Origin: Phenylobacterium sp. | GTDB lineage: Bacteria > Pseudomonadota > Alphaproteobacteria > Caulobacterales > Caulobacteraceae | NCBI RefSeq assembly: GCF_013911965.1 | Contig: NZ_JACESE010000020.1 | Coordinates: forward strand, 1-60,341 | Direction: 5' to 3' | DNA length: 60,341 nt | The notes under the pieces: generated by a model | The model's input: only the letters and a program-made list of their open reading frames with translations | Told to the model about the DNA's origin: nothing | Databases searched by the model: none | Translations under genes and position numbers: made by a program | Shown here: positions 41,124-52,494 of the stretch, one piece after another | How positions within the stretch are numbered: the first letter of the stretch is position 1 | Layout of the letters: each line of letters starts with the position of its first letter

Positions 41124-42668
41124 ATGTTCGACGCACTTTCAGAGCGGCTTTCCGGGGTATTCGACCGTCTGTCGGGCCACGGCGTGCTGTCCGAGAAGGA
41201 TATCGACGAGGCGCTGCGCGAGGTCCGCATCGCCCTGCTCGAGGCCGACGTGGCCCTGCCCGTCGTGCGCGAATTCATCGCCAAGGCCAAGGAGCGCGCC
41301 ACCGGCGAGGAGGTGCTGCGCTCGGTCCGACCCACCGACCAGGTGATCAAGATCACCTATGACGGCCTGGTGGAGATGCTGGGCGGCGAAGACGTCGAAG
41401 GGCTCGCCCTCTCGCGCAACCCGCCCACCGTCATGATGATGGCCGGCCTGCAGGGCTCGGGTAAGACGACCACCGCCGGCCGTCTGGCCTATCGGCTGGG
41501 CCGCGAGCGCAAGAAGGTGCTGCTCGCCTCCCTCGACACCCGCCGGCCCGCGGCCATGGAGCAGCTGGCTACGCTCGCCCAGCAGGCCGGCGTCGACAGC
41601 CTGCCCATCGTGGCCGGCCAGTCGGCGCCCGACATCGCCCGGCGCGCCCTGTCGGCGGCCAAGCTGCAGGGCTATGACGTCCTGATCCTCGACACCGCCG
41701 GCCGCACGACGCTGGACGAGGCCATGATGGCCGAGGCGGCCGAGATCGCGAAGATCGCCACGCCGCACGAGACCCTGCTGGTGGCCGATGCGCTGACCGG
41801 CCAGGACGCGGTGCGCACGGCCAAGGCCTTCCACGAACGCCTGCCCCTGACCGGCCTGGTGCTGACGCGGGCCGACGGCGACGGCCGCGGCGGCGCGGCG
41901 CTGTCCATGCGGGCGGTCACCGGGCTGCCGATCAAGTTCCTCGGCGTCTCGGAGAAGATCGACGGGCTCGACGCCTTCGACGCCCGCCGCGTGGCCGGCC
42001 GCATTCTGGGCCAGGGCGACGTGGTCGCCCTGGTGGAGAAGGCCGCCCAGGACTTCGACCAGGCCAAGGCCGAGGCCATGGCCAAGAAGCTGGCCAAGGG
42101 CCAGTTCGACCTGGACATGATGGCCGAGCAGCTCGCCCAGATGAAGAAGATGGGCGGCATGGAGGGCCTGATGGGCTTCCTGCCGGGCGTCCAGAAGATC
42201 AAGAAGCAGATGGCCGAGGCCAATGTCTCGGACAAGACGCTCGACCGTCAGGCGGCGATCATCTCGTCCATGACCAAGGCCGAGCGCAAGAAGCCCGACA
42301 TCCTGCAGGCCTCGCGCAAGCGGCGCATCGCCAAGGGCGCGGGCGTGGACGTGGCTGACGTCAACCGGCTCTTGAAGCAGCACCGCCAGATGGCCGACGC
42401 CTTCAAGATGATGAGCCGCGACGGCGGCAAGGGCTTCGCCAAGATGGCCGGCATGCTGACCGGCGGCGGCGGGGCCGACATGGCCCGGCTGAAGGCCATG
42501 GGCGGCGGCAAGATGCCCATGCCCTCCCAGGCCGAGATCGAGGAGGCCCAGGCCAAGCTGGCCGGCCTCGGCGGCCCCAGTTTCGGAAGCGGCGGCGGCG
42601 CGCCCAAGCTTCCCGGCCTCGGCGGCGGATCCCTGCCGCCCGGCTTCAACCCCTTCAAGAAATCCTAG
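41124..42668 (+). CDS. ffh: Signal recognition particle protein Ffh
   Basis: 514 residues. Start at ATG 41124, whose Shine-Dalgarno GGGAG overlaps an upstream in-frame ATG at 41112. GTPase that binds signal sequences with the SRP RNA. N domain (MFDALSERLSGVFDRLSGHG), P-loop GLQGSGKTTTAGR at 108-120, ILDTAGRT, LTRADGDGRGG, and a methionine-rich M domain (LAQMKKMGGMEGLMGFLPG, RKRRIAKGAG). The C-terminus is a Gly/Pro-rich tail. First gene of an ffh-rpsP-rimM group. The SRP RNA gene was looked for nearby and not found. Confidence 0.98.
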   Translation: MFDALSERLSGVFDRLSGHGVLSEKDIDEALREVRIALLEADVALPVVREFIAKAKERATGEEVLRSVRPTDQVIKITYDGLVEMLGGEDVEGLALSRNPPTVMMMAGLQGSGKTTTAGRLAYRLGRERKKVLLASLDTRRPAAMEQLATLAQQAGVDSLPIVAGQSAPDIARRALSAAKLQGYDVLILDTAGRTTLDEAMMAEAAEIAKIATPHETLLVADALTGQDAVRTAKAFHERLPLTGLVLTRADGDGRGGAALSMRAVTGLPIKFLGVSEKIDGLDAFDARRVAGRILGQGDVVALVEKAAQDFDQAKAEAMAKKLAKGQFDLDMMAEQLAQMKKMGGMEGLMGFLPGVQKIKKQMAEANVSDKTLDRQAAIISSMTKAERKKPDILQASRKRRIAKGAGVDVADVNRLLKQHRQMADAFKMMSRDGGKGFAKMAGMLTGGGGADMARLKAMGGGKMPMPSQAEIEEAQAKLAGLGGPSFGSGGGAPKLPGLGGGSLPPGFNPFKKS

Positions 42669-42686
42669 AGCTTACAAGGAAGTCCC

Positions 42687-43193
42687 ATGCTCAAGATCCG
42701 TCTCGCCCGTGGCGGCGCCAAGAAGCGCCCCTACTACCACATCGTGGTCGCCGACAGCCGCTCGCCCCGCGACGGCCGCTTCATCGAGAAGGTCGGCGCC
42801 TACAACCCGCTGCTGAAGAAGGACGACCCGACCCGCGTCACCCTGAAGGTCGAGCGCATCCAGGAGTGGATCAAGAAGGGCGCCCAGCCGACCGACCGCG
42901 TCGCCCGCTTCCTGTCGCAGGAAGGCCTGGTGAAGTGGGAGCACGGCAACAACCCGCAGAAGGCCGAGCCGGGCCGCAAGGCCAAGGAACGCGCCGAGGA
43001 GCGCGCCCAGCGCGAGGCCGATCGCGCCGAGGCTGAGGCCGCCGCGGCCGCCGCTCCGGCTGAAGAGCCCGCCGCCGAGGAAGCCCCGGCCGCCGAAGCC
43101 GCTCCGGAAGCCGCCGCCGAACCGGCCGCCGAGGAAGCCGCCCAGGAGCCGGCCGCCGAGGCCGCGGACGACGCGACCGCCAAGGAAGGCTGA
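42687..43193 (+). CDS. rpsP: 30S ribosomal protein S16 with long acidic-Ala tail
   Basis: 168 residues, twice the usual ~80-90. The first ~85 residues are a normal bS16 ([46 protein letters not shown]). The rest is a low-complexity Glu/Ala-rich extension ([20 protein letters not shown]), common in alphaproteobacteria but especially long here. It begins 18 bases after ffh and is followed by a hairpin before rimM. Confidence 0.97.
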   Translation: MLKIRLARGGAKKRPYYHIVVADSRSPRDGRFIEKVGAYNPLLKKDDPTRVTLKVERIQEWIKKGAQPTDRVARFLSQEGLVKWEHGNNPQKAEPGRKAKERAEERAQREADRAEAEAAAAAAPAEEPAAEEAPAAEAAPEAAAEPAAEEAAQEPAAEAADDATAKEG

Positions 43194-43219
43194 GGCCCTC
43201 CGGCGTCTCCAGACGATCG

Positions 43220-43253
43220 CCGCGCGTCGGGGCCTTGAGGTTCCGGCGCGCGG
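43220..43253 (+). terminator. Attenuator-like hairpin between rpsP and rimM
   Basis: 11-bp stem CCGCGCGTCGG / CCGGCGCGCGG (one G-U pair) with a 12-base loop followed by TTTGCGTTT. It could lower rimM expression relative to rpsP. Confidence 0.5.
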
Positions 43254-43285
43254 TTTGCGTTTCAGGTCCCGATCGGGGAGCCCCC

Positions 43286-43789
43286 ATGAGCGAACGGCTG
43301 ATCCAGGTGGCCCGCGTGGCCGGCGCCTTCGGGGTGCGCGGCGAGATCCGCATCACCACCTTCACTGAGGATCCCATGGCCCTGCCGGGTTACGGGACCC
43401 TGCTGCGCGATGACGGCCAGCCGGCGCTGACCCTCTCGGGCGCCCGCCCGGTGAAGGGCGGCCTCGTCGCCCGCGCCAAGGAGGTCGCCACCCGCGAAGA
43501 GGCCGAGGCCCTGCGCGGCCTGCGCCTGTTCATCACCCGCGACAGCCTGCCTCCGCCGGAAGAGGACGAGTTCTACCTCGCCGACCTCCTCGGCCTTTCG
43601 GTGGAGACGGCGCAGGGCGAGGTCCTGGGCAAGGTGAAGGCCGTCCAGGATTTCGGCGCCGGGGACCTCTTGGAAATCCAGCCTCCGGCCGGCGCCAGCT
43701 GGTGGCTGCCCTTCACGCGGGAAACCGTGCCCGAGGTGAAGATCGCCGAGGGCCGGCTGATCGCCGTGCGCCCGGCCGAGACGGAATAG
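43286..43789 (+). CDS. rimM: 16S rRNA processing protein RimM
   Basis: 167 residues from ATG 43286 with GGGGAG upstream. Helps mature the 30S head by binding S19. The N-terminal domain contains QVARVAGAFGVRGEIRITTF, and the PRC-barrel domain contains DEFYLADLLGLSVET and WWLPFTRETVPEV. In most bacteria trmD and rplS follow; here the next gene is the convergent lpdA, so the operon is broken after rimM. Confidence 0.96.
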   Translation: MSERLIQVARVAGAFGVRGEIRITTFTEDPMALPGYGTLLRDDGQPALTLSGARPVKGGLVARAKEVATREEAEALRGLRLFITRDSLPPPEEDEFYLADLLGLSVETAQGEVLGKVKAVQDFGAGDLLEIQPPAGASWWLPFTRETVPEVKIAEGRLIAVRPAETE

Positions 43790-43790
43790 T

Positions 43791-43833
43791 CCTCGGGCGG
43801 CGCGCCCGGCGAGGCCGGACGGGCCGCCTGAGG
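43791..43833. terminator. Bidirectional hairpin between rimM and lpdA
   Basis: 11-bp arms CCTCGGGCGGC and GCCGCCTGAGG with one mismatch around a 21-base loop, filling the convergent gap. Confidence 0.55.
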
Positions 43834-43836
43834 CGA

Positions 43837-45237
43837 TCAGGCCTGCATGGTCCAGCCTTCCACGCCCATGGCGGCCTGGCGGCCGGCCTCGGAGCGGGTC
43901 GGGTGGGGGTGGCAGGTGCGGGCGACATCCTCGCTGGCGGCCTTGAAGGCCATGGCCACGCAGTATTCGCCGATCATCTCGCCGGCCTGGGGCCCGACGA
44001 TGTGGACGCCGAGGATCTCGTCGGTCCTGGCGTCGGCGAGGACTTTCGCAAAGCCGTCCGTCTCGTGGTTGATCTTGGCGCGGCTGTTGGCGGTGAAGGG
44101 GAACTTCCCGACCTTATAGGCCACGCCCGCCGCCTTCAGCTGCTCCTCGGTCTTGCCGACCCAGGCCACTTCCGGGGCCGTGTAGACCACGCTGGGGACC
44201 AGATTGTAGTCCACGTGGCCGTACTTGCCGGCGATGATCTCGATGCAGGCCACGGCGTCTTCCTCGGCCTTGTGGGCCAGCATCGGGCCATGGATGGCGT
44301 CGCCGATGGCCCAGACGCCCGGGGCGCTGGTCCTGAAGTGGTCGGTCTCGATGAAGCCGCGCTTGTCGGGGGTAATCCCGACGCTCTCGAGACCGAGCCC
44401 ATCGGTGTAGGGGCGGCGGCCGATGGCCACGAGGACGTAGTCGGCCTCCAGCGTCTCGGCCTCGCCGCCGGCCACCGGCTCGACGGTCAGCTTGACGCCG
44501 GACTTGGACGTGGCCGCGCCGGTCACCTTGGCGCCCAGCTTGAAGACGATGCCCTGCTTGGTCAGCGACCGCTGGAAGGTCTTGGCCGTCTCGACGTCCA
44601 TGCCGGGCGTGATGCGGTCCAGGAACTCCACCACCGTCACTTCCGCGCCCAGGCGCCGCCAGACCGAACCCAGCTCCAGGCCGATGATGCCGGCGCCGAC
44701 CACGATCAGCTTCTTCGGCACTTCGGGGAGGGAGAGCGCGCCGGTGGAGTCGACGATCCGCTTCTGGTCGATCTCCACGCCCGGCAGGGGGGTCGGCTCC
44801 GAGCCGGTGGCGATGACGATGTTCTTGGCCTCCAGCGTCTGGACCTGTCCGTCGGCGCCGGTGACCTCCACCTTGCCCGGGCCTGCGATGCGGCCCGCGC
44901 CCTTCACCCAGTCGACCTTGTTCTTCTTGAACAGGAACTCGATCCCCTTGGTGAGCTGGGCCACGGAGTCGGCCTTCTGCTTCATCATCTGGACGAGGTT
45001 GAGCTTGGGCTTCACCTCGATGCCCAGGGTCTCGAATTCCTTGCCGACGGCGGCCTCATAGAGTTCGGAGGCGTGCAGCAGGGCCTTGGAGGGCATGCAG
45101 CCGACGTTCAGGCAGGTGCCGCCCAGGGTCTCGCGCTTCTCCACGCAGGCGACCGAGAGACCCAGCTGGCCGGCGCGGATGGCCGCGTTGTAGCCGCCGG
45201 GGCCGCCCCCGATGATGACGACGTCGTATTGGGACAT
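43837..45237 (-). CDS. lpdA: Dihydrolipoyl dehydrogenase (E3)
   Basis: 466 residues from ATG 45237. Reoxidises dihydrolipoyl groups of the 2-oxoglutarate dehydrogenase complex, passing electrons via FAD to NAD. FAD loop [20 protein letters not shown], redox-active pair Cys42/Cys47 ([13 protein letters not shown]), NAD loop [15 protein letters not shown], and the C-terminal acid-base His in [11 protein letters not shown]. Last gene of the sucCDAB-lpdA cluster, 121 bases after sucB. Confidence 0.97.
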   Translation of the reverse strand: MSQYDVVIIGGGPGGYNAAIRAGQLGLSVACVEKRETLGGTCLNVGCMPSKALLHASELYEAAVGKEFETLGIEVKPKLNLVQMMKQKADSVAQLTKGIEFLFKKNKVDWVKGAGRIAGPGKVEVTGADGQVQTLEAKNIVIATGSEPTPLPGVEIDQKRIVDSTGALSLPEVPKKLIVVGAGIIGLELGSVWRRLGAEVTVVEFLDRITPGMDVETAKTFQRSLTKQGIVFKLGAKVTGAATSKSGVKLTVEPVAGGEAETLEADYVLVAIGRRPYTDGLGLESVGITPDKRGFIETDHFRTSAPGVWAIGDAIHGPMLAHKAEEDAVACIEIIAGKYGHVDYNLVPSVVYTAPEVAWVGKTEEQLKAAGVAYKVGKFPFTANSRAKINHETDGFAKVLADARTDEILGVHIVGPQAGEMIGEYCVAMAFKAASEDVARTCHPHPTRSEAGRQAAMGVEGWTMQA

Positions 45238-45358
45238 GGCTTGATCCTCTTTTCGCCGCGCGGGGGCCGGACGGACGCCGAAGGCGGACGCTGCTCGTCG
45301 CAGCGCCGCGAACGGCCCATTTCGTCCGGCGCGCACGGCCGGTCGCCCCAGGGGCGTT

Positions 45359-46576
45359 TTACAGGTCGAGCAGCAGGCGCTGCGGGTCTTCGATGGCTTC
45401 CTTGACCTTCACCAGGAAGGTCACCGCGCCCTGGCCGTCGACCACGCGGTGATCGTAGGACAGCGCCAGATACATCATCGGACGGACCACCACCTGGCCC
45501 TTCACCACCATCGGACGCTCCTGGATCTTGTGCATGCCCAGGATGCCCGACTGCGGCGCGTTGAGGATCGGCGTCGACATCAGCGAGCCGTAGACCCCGC
45601 CGTTCGAGATGGTGAAGGTGCCGCCCTGCAGGTCCTCGAGGGCCAGCTGGCCGTCGCGGGCCTTCTTGCCCAGGTCGCCGATCGCCTTCTCCACGCCCGC
45701 CAGGCTGAGCTGGTCGGCGTCGCGAACCACCGGAACCACCAGGCCCTTCTCGGTGCCGACGGCGACGCCGATGTCGTAGTGGTTCTTGTAGATGATGTCC
45801 TGGCCTTCGATCTCGGCGTTGACGTCGGGCACCTGCTTCAGGGCCGCGATGCAGGCCTTCACGAAGAAGGACATGAAGCCCAGGCGCACGCCGTGGCGCT
45901 TCTCGAAGACGTCCTTGTATTCCGAGCGCAGAGCCATGACCGCGCTCATGTCCACCTCGTTGAAGGTGGTCAGCATGGCCGCGGAGTTCTGCGCCTCCTT
46001 CAGGCGCCGGGCGATGGTCTGGCGCAGGCGGGTCATGCGGACCCGCTCCTCGCGCTCATGCAGCTCGCGCGGGGCGGCCGGCGCGGGCGCCGCGGCCGGC
46101 GCGCTGGCGCGGGCCTCCAGGGCAGCCAGAGCGTCGCCCTTGGTGACGCGGCCGTCTTTGCCGGAGCCGGCGACCTTGGAGAGGTCGAGATTGTTCTCGG
46201 CCGCCACGCGCTGGGCCGACGGCGCGGCGGGCCGCGCCTCGGCGGCCGGCGCAGGGGCGGGCTTCGGGGCTTCGGTGGGCTTGGGCGCTTCGGCCTTCGG
46301 AGCTTCCGCCTTCGGCTCGCTCCTGGCCGGCGCCGCAGCGGCGCCCTCCGACAGCTTGCCCAGCACCGTGCCGGGCTCGACCGTGTCGCCCTCGCCGGCG
46401 AGGATCTCCGACAGCACGCCGTCCGACGGCGCGGCCACTTCCAGGCTCACCTTGTCGGTCTCAAGTTCCACAAGGATCTCATCCTTGCGCACGGCCTCGC
46501 CGGCCTTCTTGGTCCAGCGCGCCACCGTCGCCTCGGTGACGGACTCGCCCAGGGCGGGCGTCATGATGTCGGCCAT
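45359..46576 (-). CDS. sucB: 2-oxoglutarate dehydrogenase E2, dihydrolipoyl succinyltransferase
   Basis: 405 residues. Lipoyl domain with Lys42 in [12 protein letters not shown], an Ala/Pro/Glu linker, the E3-binding domain ([29 protein letters not shown]), a second linker, and the acyltransferase core ending in [12 protein letters not shown] (His376, Asp380). One lipoyl domain only, as in E. coli SucB. It starts 47 bases after the sucA stop. Confidence 0.97.
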   Translation of the reverse strand: MADIMTPALGESVTEATVARWTKKAGEAVRKDEILVELETDKVSLEVAAPSDGVLSEILAGEGDTVEPGTVLGKLSEGAAAAPARSEPKAEAPKAEAPKPTEAPKPAPAPAAEARPAAPSAQRVAAENNLDLSKVAGSGKDGRVTKGDALAALEARASAPAAAPAPAAPRELHEREERVRMTRLRQTIARRLKEAQNSAAMLTTFNEVDMSAVMALRSEYKDVFEKRHGVRLGFMSFFVKACIAALKQVPDVNAEIEGQDIIYKNHYDIGVAVGTEKGLVVPVVRDADQLSLAGVEKAIGDLGKKARDGQLALEDLQGGTFTISNGGVYGSLMSTPILNAPQSGILGMHKIQERPMVVKGQVVVRPMMYLALSYDHRVVDGQGAVTFLVKVKEAIEDPQRLLLDL

Positions 46577-46623
46577 TACGAAAGTTTCCTGTTCTTATTC
46601 AGCGAGTTGGGGTTTGAGGCGCC

Positions 46624-49575
46624 TCAGGCGAAGGCGTCTTGGAGGAAGGCCTTGAGCTCGGCCAGGTGGCGGCTCATCAGGCCCGCGGCCGTGGAGGCCG
46701 AGGCCGGGCGGCCGACATAGCGGGCGCGCTTGGCCTTCACGTCCAGGCGCTCCAGGGTCAGTTCGAGCCAGGGGTCGACGAAGGTCCAGCCGCCCATGTT
46801 CTTGGGCTCTTCCTGGCACCAGACCAGCTCGGCGTTCTTGAACCGCTTCAGCTCGTTGGAGAGGGACTTAACCGGCCACGGATAGAACTGTTCCAGGCGC
46901 AGGATGTAGACGTCGTCGACGCCCTTCTCCTCGCGCGCGTCGAGCAGGTCGTAATAGACCTTGCCGGAGCAGAGGATGACCCGGCGGATCGCATCGTCGC
47001 CCTTGAGCGCGACCGTCGTGTGCTCGCCGCGCTCGGCGTCGTCCAGCAGCACCCGGTGGAAGGACGAGCCCTCCGACAGGTCCGTCAGGCGCGAGACCGC
47101 CTTCTTGTGGCGCAGCAGGCTCTTGGGCGTCATCAGCACCAGGGGCTTGCGGAACTCGCGCAGGAGCTGGCGGCGCAGGATGTGGAAGTAGTTGGCCGGG
47201 GTGGTGCAGTTGGCCACCTGCATATTGTCCTCGGCGCAGGACTGTAGGAAGCGCTCCAGGCGAGCCGAGGAGTGCTCCGGCCCCTGGCCCTCGTAGCCGT
47301 GCGGCAGGAGCATGACGAGGCCGCTCATCCGCAGCCACTTGCGTTCGCCCGAGGAGATGAACTGGTCGATGACCACCTGGGCGCCGTTGGTGAAGTCGCC
47401 GAACTGGGCTTCCCACAGGGTCAGCGTCCGCGGATCGGCCAGGGAGAAGCCGTATTCGAAGCCCAGCACCGCCTCTTCCGACAGGGCGGAGTCCAGCACC
47501 TCGAAGTGGGCCTGGGTCGGCGAGAGGTTGCGGAGCGGGAAGTAGGGCTCCTCGGTCTTCTGGTCGATGATCGCCGAATGGCGCTGGCTGAAGGTGCCGC
47601 GGACCGAGTCCTGGCCCGACAGGCGCACCGGATAGCCCTGGTCGAGCAGGCTGGCGAAGGCCAGGTGCTCGGCCGTGGCCCAGTCCAGGCCCTCGCCGCT
47701 CTCGATGGCGTCGCGGCGGGTCTGCAGGACGCGGGCCACCGTCTTGTGCGGCGTGACCGTTTCGGGAATGGCGGTGATCTTGCGGCCGAGGTCGAGCAGC
47801 TTCTGCAGCGGCACGGCCGTGTCGCCGCGGCGGTCCTCGGTGGTGGGCAGGGTCAGGCCCGCCCACTTGCCGTCGAGCCAGTCGGCCTTGTTGGCCTTGT
47901 ACTCCTTGCCGGCCTCGAACTCCTTGTCGAGGAAGTCGGCGAACTCGTCGACCCAGGCGTCCACATCGGCGGCGGTGACCACGCCCTCGTTGATCAGGCG
48001 GCTGGCGTAGAGCTCGCGGGTCGACGGGTGGCCCTTGATCTTGGCGTACATCAGGGGCTGGGTCATCGTCGGGTCGTCGCCCTCGTTGTGACCGAACCGG
48101 CGATAGCAGAACATGTCGATGACCACGTCGCGCCCGAACTGCTGGCGGAACTCGGTGGCCACCTTGGCGGCGAAGACGACGGCTTCCGGATCGTCGCCGT
48201 TCACGTGGAAGATCGGCGCCTCGACCATCAGCGCCACGTCCGACGGATAGGGCGAGGAGCGGCTGTTCTTTGGGCTGGTCGTGAAGCCGATCTGATTGTT
48301 GACGATGAAGTGGATGGTGCCGCCGACGCCGTAGCCCTTCAGGCCCGACAGGGCGAAGCACTCGGCCACCACGCCCTGGCCGGCGAACGCCGCGTCCCCG
48401 TGCAGCAGCAGGGGCAGGACATGGCCGCGGCCGGCGTCGGGGTTCTCGCGCAGGGTGAAGGCCTGCTTGGCCCGCGTCTTGCCGATCACCACCGGGTTGA
48501 CGATTTCCAGGTGGCTGGGATTGGCGGTCAGCGACAGGTGGACGCTGTTGTCGTCGAAGCTGCGGTCCGACGAAGCGCCCAGATGGTACTTCACGTCGCC
48601 GGAGCCTTCGATGTCCGACGGGGTGGACGAGCCGCCCTGGAACTCGTGGAAGATCACGTGATAGGGCTTGCCCATCACGGCGGCGAGCACGTTCAGGCGG
48701 CCGCGGTGGGGCATGCCGAGCACGATGTCGCGCACGCCCAGAGCGCCGCCGCGCTTGATGATCTGCTCCAGCGCCGGGACCATGGCCTCGCCGCCGTCCA
48801 GGCCGAACCGCTTGGTGCCGGGGAAGCGCTTGTGCAGGAAGCGTTCGAAGCCCTCGGCCTCGATCAGCTTCTTCAGGATGGCGACCTTGCCTTCATTGGT
48901 GAAGGCGATCTCCTTGTCGCGGCCCTCGATCCGCTCCTGCAGCCAGGCCTTCTGGGCGGGATCGGAGATGTGCATGTACTGGACGCCCACGTCGCCGCAG
49001 TAGGTGCGGCGCAGGATGTCGAGGATCTCGCGAAGGGTCGCGGTCTCCAGGCCCAGCACATAGTCGAGGAAGATCGGGCGGTCGTAGTCGGCCTCGGTGA
49101 AGCCGTAGGTCGCCGGGTCGAGCTCGGAGGCGTCGCCGGGCACGATGGCGATGCCCAGCGGGTCGAGATTGGCCCGCAGGTGGCCGCGCATCCGGTAGGC
49201 CCGGATCATCATGATGGCGCGCAGGGAATCGAGCGTGGCGGCGCGGACCGTGTCGGTCGAGGCCGCCGGGGCCCGGTCGGCGACCTTCTTTTCGAGCTTG
49301 GCCTCGACCGCCGGCCAGAGGCCGTCGATGGCCGAGAGCCAGTCGGGCCGCGGGCCGGGCGTCGGCGCCTTGGTCCAGCCGGGCTGACCGGCGCCGCGCT
49401 TGATCTCGTCGGCGCGGTCGTGGAGCGAGGCGAAGAAGGCCCGCCACGAGGCCTCGACCGAGTTGGGGTTCTCCGCCCACCGGGCGTAGAGGTCCTCCAC
49501 GAAGGCGAGATTGCCGCCATAGAGGAAAGAGGTCTCGGCGAGCACCTCGTTGATCAGACCTGCGTCGTCCGCCAT
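46624..49575 (-). CDS. sucA: 2-oxoglutarate dehydrogenase E1
   Basis: 983 residues; thiamine-diphosphate enzyme decarboxylating 2-oxoglutarate in the TCA cycle. N-terminal E2-binding segment (FLYGGNLAFVEDLYARWAEN), active-site MPHRGRLNVLAAVMGKP, ThDP/metal motif GDAAFAGQGVVAE with NNQIGFTTSPKNSR, and the C-terminal transketolase-like half (MLLPHGYEGQGPEHSSARLE). Length is typical of the family. Preceded by sucD with an 80-base gap. Confidence 0.98.
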   Translation of the reverse strand: MADDAGLINEVLAETSFLYGGNLAFVEDLYARWAENPNSVEASWRAFFASLHDRADEIKRGAGQPGWTKAPTPGPRPDWLSAIDGLWPAVEAKLEKKVADRAPAASTDTVRAATLDSLRAIMMIRAYRMRGHLRANLDPLGIAIVPGDASELDPATYGFTEADYDRPIFLDYVLGLETATLREILDILRRTYCGDVGVQYMHISDPAQKAWLQERIEGRDKEIAFTNEGKVAILKKLIEAEGFERFLHKRFPGTKRFGLDGGEAMVPALEQIIKRGGALGVRDIVLGMPHRGRLNVLAAVMGKPYHVIFHEFQGGSSTPSDIEGSGDVKYHLGASSDRSFDDNSVHLSLTANPSHLEIVNPVVIGKTRAKQAFTLRENPDAGRGHVLPLLLHGDAAFAGQGVVAECFALSGLKGYGVGGTIHFIVNNQIGFTTSPKNSRSSPYPSDVALMVEAPIFHVNGDDPEAVVFAAKVATEFRQQFGRDVVIDMFCYRRFGHNEGDDPTMTQPLMYAKIKGHPSTRELYASRLINEGVVTAADVDAWVDEFADFLDKEFEAGKEYKANKADWLDGKWAGLTLPTTEDRRGDTAVPLQKLLDLGRKITAIPETVTPHKTVARVLQTRRDAIESGEGLDWATAEHLAFASLLDQGYPVRLSGQDSVRGTFSQRHSAIIDQKTEEPYFPLRNLSPTQAHFEVLDSALSEEAVLGFEYGFSLADPRTLTLWEAQFGDFTNGAQVVIDQFISSGERKWLRMSGLVMLLPHGYEGQGPEHSSARLERFLQSCAEDNMQVANCTTPANYFHILRRQLLREFRKPLVLMTPKSLLRHKKAVSRLTDLSEGSSFHRVLLDDAERGEHTTVALKGDDAIRRVILCSGKVYYDLLDAREEKGVDDVYILRLEQFYPWPVKSLSNELKRFKNAELVWCQEEPKNMGGWTFVDPWLELTLERLDVKAKRARYVGRPASASTAAGLMSRHLAELKAFLQDAFA

Positions 49576-49655
49576 CGTTCCGCTTCCAGACGGTCCGCGG
49601 AGCTTCTTGGTGAGAGGAGCCGACGGCGGACCGCCATACGCTTAAAATTTGCCTC

Positions 49656-50533
49656 TTAGGCGCCCTTGAGCACTTCGAGCAGGGTCTCGCCAAGCTTCGC
49701 CGGCGACGGCGAGACGCGGATGCCCGCGGCCTCCATCGCAGCGATCTTGTCCTCGGCGCCGCCCTTGCCGCCCGAAATGATCGCGCCCGCGTGACCCATC
49801 CGCCGCCCGGGAGGGGCGGTGCGTCCCGCGATGAACCCGACCATAGGCTTCTTCTTCGGTGAATTCTTGATGAATTCCGCCGCAGCCTCTTCGGCCGACC
49901 CGCCGATTTCACCGATCATGATGATCGACTCGGTTTCGTCGTCGTCGAGGAACATCTGAAGCACGTCGATGAACTCGGTGCCCTTGACCGGGTCGCCGCC
50001 GATGCCGACGGCCGTGGTCTGGCCCAAGCCCACCTGGGTGGTCTGGAACACGGCTTCGTAGGTAAGCGTCCCCGACCGGGAGACAACACCCACCGAGCCG
50101 CGCTTGAAGATATTTCCCGGCATGATGCCGATCTTGCACTCGTCGGGCGTCAGCACGCCGGGGCAGTTCGGGCCGATCAGCCGCGACTTGGAGCCGGACA
50201 GGGCGCGCTTGACCTTGACCATGTCGGCCACCGGGATGCCCTCGGTGATGCAGATGATCAGGGGGATCTCGGCCTGGATGGCCTCCAGGATGGAGTCGGC
50301 GGCGAACGGCGGCGGGACGTAGATCACGCTGGCCTCGGCGCCGGTCTCCTGGACCGCCTCGGCGACGGTGTCGAACACCGGCAGGCCGATATGGGTCGTG
50401 CCGCCCTTACCCGGGGTGACGCCGCCGACCATCTTGGTGCCGTAGGCGATGGCCTGTTCGGAGTGGAAGGTGCCCTGGCTGCCGGTGATGCCCTGGCAGA
50501 TGACGCGGGTTTCTTTTCCGATGAGGATGGACA

Positions 50534-50534
<1 letters not shown>
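49656..50534 (-). CDS. sucD: Succinyl-CoA synthetase alpha subunit
   Basis: 292 residues. Binds CoA and is phosphorylated on the active-site His in [15 protein letters not shown]. Other marks: [54 protein letters not shown] and [15 protein letters not shown]. Its ATG shares one base with the sucC stop (TAATG at 50532-50536), so translation is coupled. Confidence 0.98.
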
Positions 50535-51733
<1,199 letters not shown>

Positions 51734-51786
51734 GAGGCCGCGATGTTGTCGCTGAAATCGTCCCGCCCAGCCGGCGGGTTCTGGCG

Positions 51787-51815
51787 CTTATAGGAGCCGC
51801 ATTTCAGCGTGGCAA
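51787..51815 (-). promoter_or_regulatory. Promoter of sucCDAB-lpdA
   Basis: On the minus strand: TTGCCA (51815-51810), 17-base spacer, TATAAG (51792-51787), ending 53 bases before the sucC ATG. Both boxes match the sigma-70 consensus well at ideal spacing. Confidence 0.6.
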
Positions 51816-51875
51816 CCGGGGGCGGGAGGCTTTTTCCCCCGCATTCGGCGGCGCCGCGGGGGAAGGCATGCCCTT

Positions 51876-52427
51876 CTATCCGAAGAACAGGCTCCACATC
51901 GTCCGCCCGGGGATGAAGGCGATGATCAGGTTGATCGCGAAGCCGCCGTAGAAGAGGCCCATCATGGCCCGCCGATGGCGCGCCACCTCGCGCCGCCGGG
52001 CCCACAGGACCGCCAGGGGCAGGATGATCAGGGTCCAGCCGGTGAACAGGTGGATGAACGACCAGCTCCCGTGGTTCAGGCTGGTGATGAAGAGGGTCGA
52101 GCCGGCCGTCACCGAGACCAGCGCGACCCAGACCCAGCCGGCGACGCGGTGGAAGGCGCGGCCCTTGCGCACGGCCATCAGCACCCCGCCCAGCGCCAGG
52201 GCGGCGAGCGCGGTGTAGAGGTGGACCTGGATCACCGGCGGAAGCTGCGTCAGCCGGGCGAGGTCGGGAGCGTGCGGCCGGGCCTGCGCGGCGGCGCCCG
52301 CAATGTCGTCCAGGGCGCCGCCCATCGCCGCGGCCAGGATCAGGGCGACGACGCCCATCGAGAGGGCGAACCCTTTGAGGAACCCGCCACGGGCGGGGGC
52401 GGGGGGCGTTTGCGAAGCCAGCGACAT
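51876..52427 (-). CDS. DUF2306 membrane protein
   Basis: 183 residues from ATG 52427 with GGGAGA upstream. Four or five transmembrane segments. The family signature is visible in HLYTALAALALGGVLMAVRK, HRVAGWVWVALVSVTAGSTL, SWSFIHLFTGWTLIILPLAV and RHRRAMMGLFYGGFAINLII. Two conserved His-rich helices suggest haem or metal binding, but the function is unknown. It is divergent, 67 bases apart, from a membrane-bound LytTR regulator that probably controls it. Confidence 0.8.
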   Translation of the reverse strand: MSLASQTPPAPARGGFLKGFALSMGVVALILAAAMGGALDDIAGAAAQARPHAPDLARLTQLPPVIQVHLYTALAALALGGVLMAVRKGRAFHRVAGWVWVALVSVTAGSTLFITSLNHGSWSFIHLFTGWTLIILPLAVLWARRREVARHRRAMMGLFYGGFAINLIIAFIPGRTMWSLFFG

Positions 52428-52494
52428 CCGTTATCTCCCAAGGCTCGGTGCGGCCGGCGGGCCGCGTGTCTGTCGGCCGAGGGATGCGGACGGG

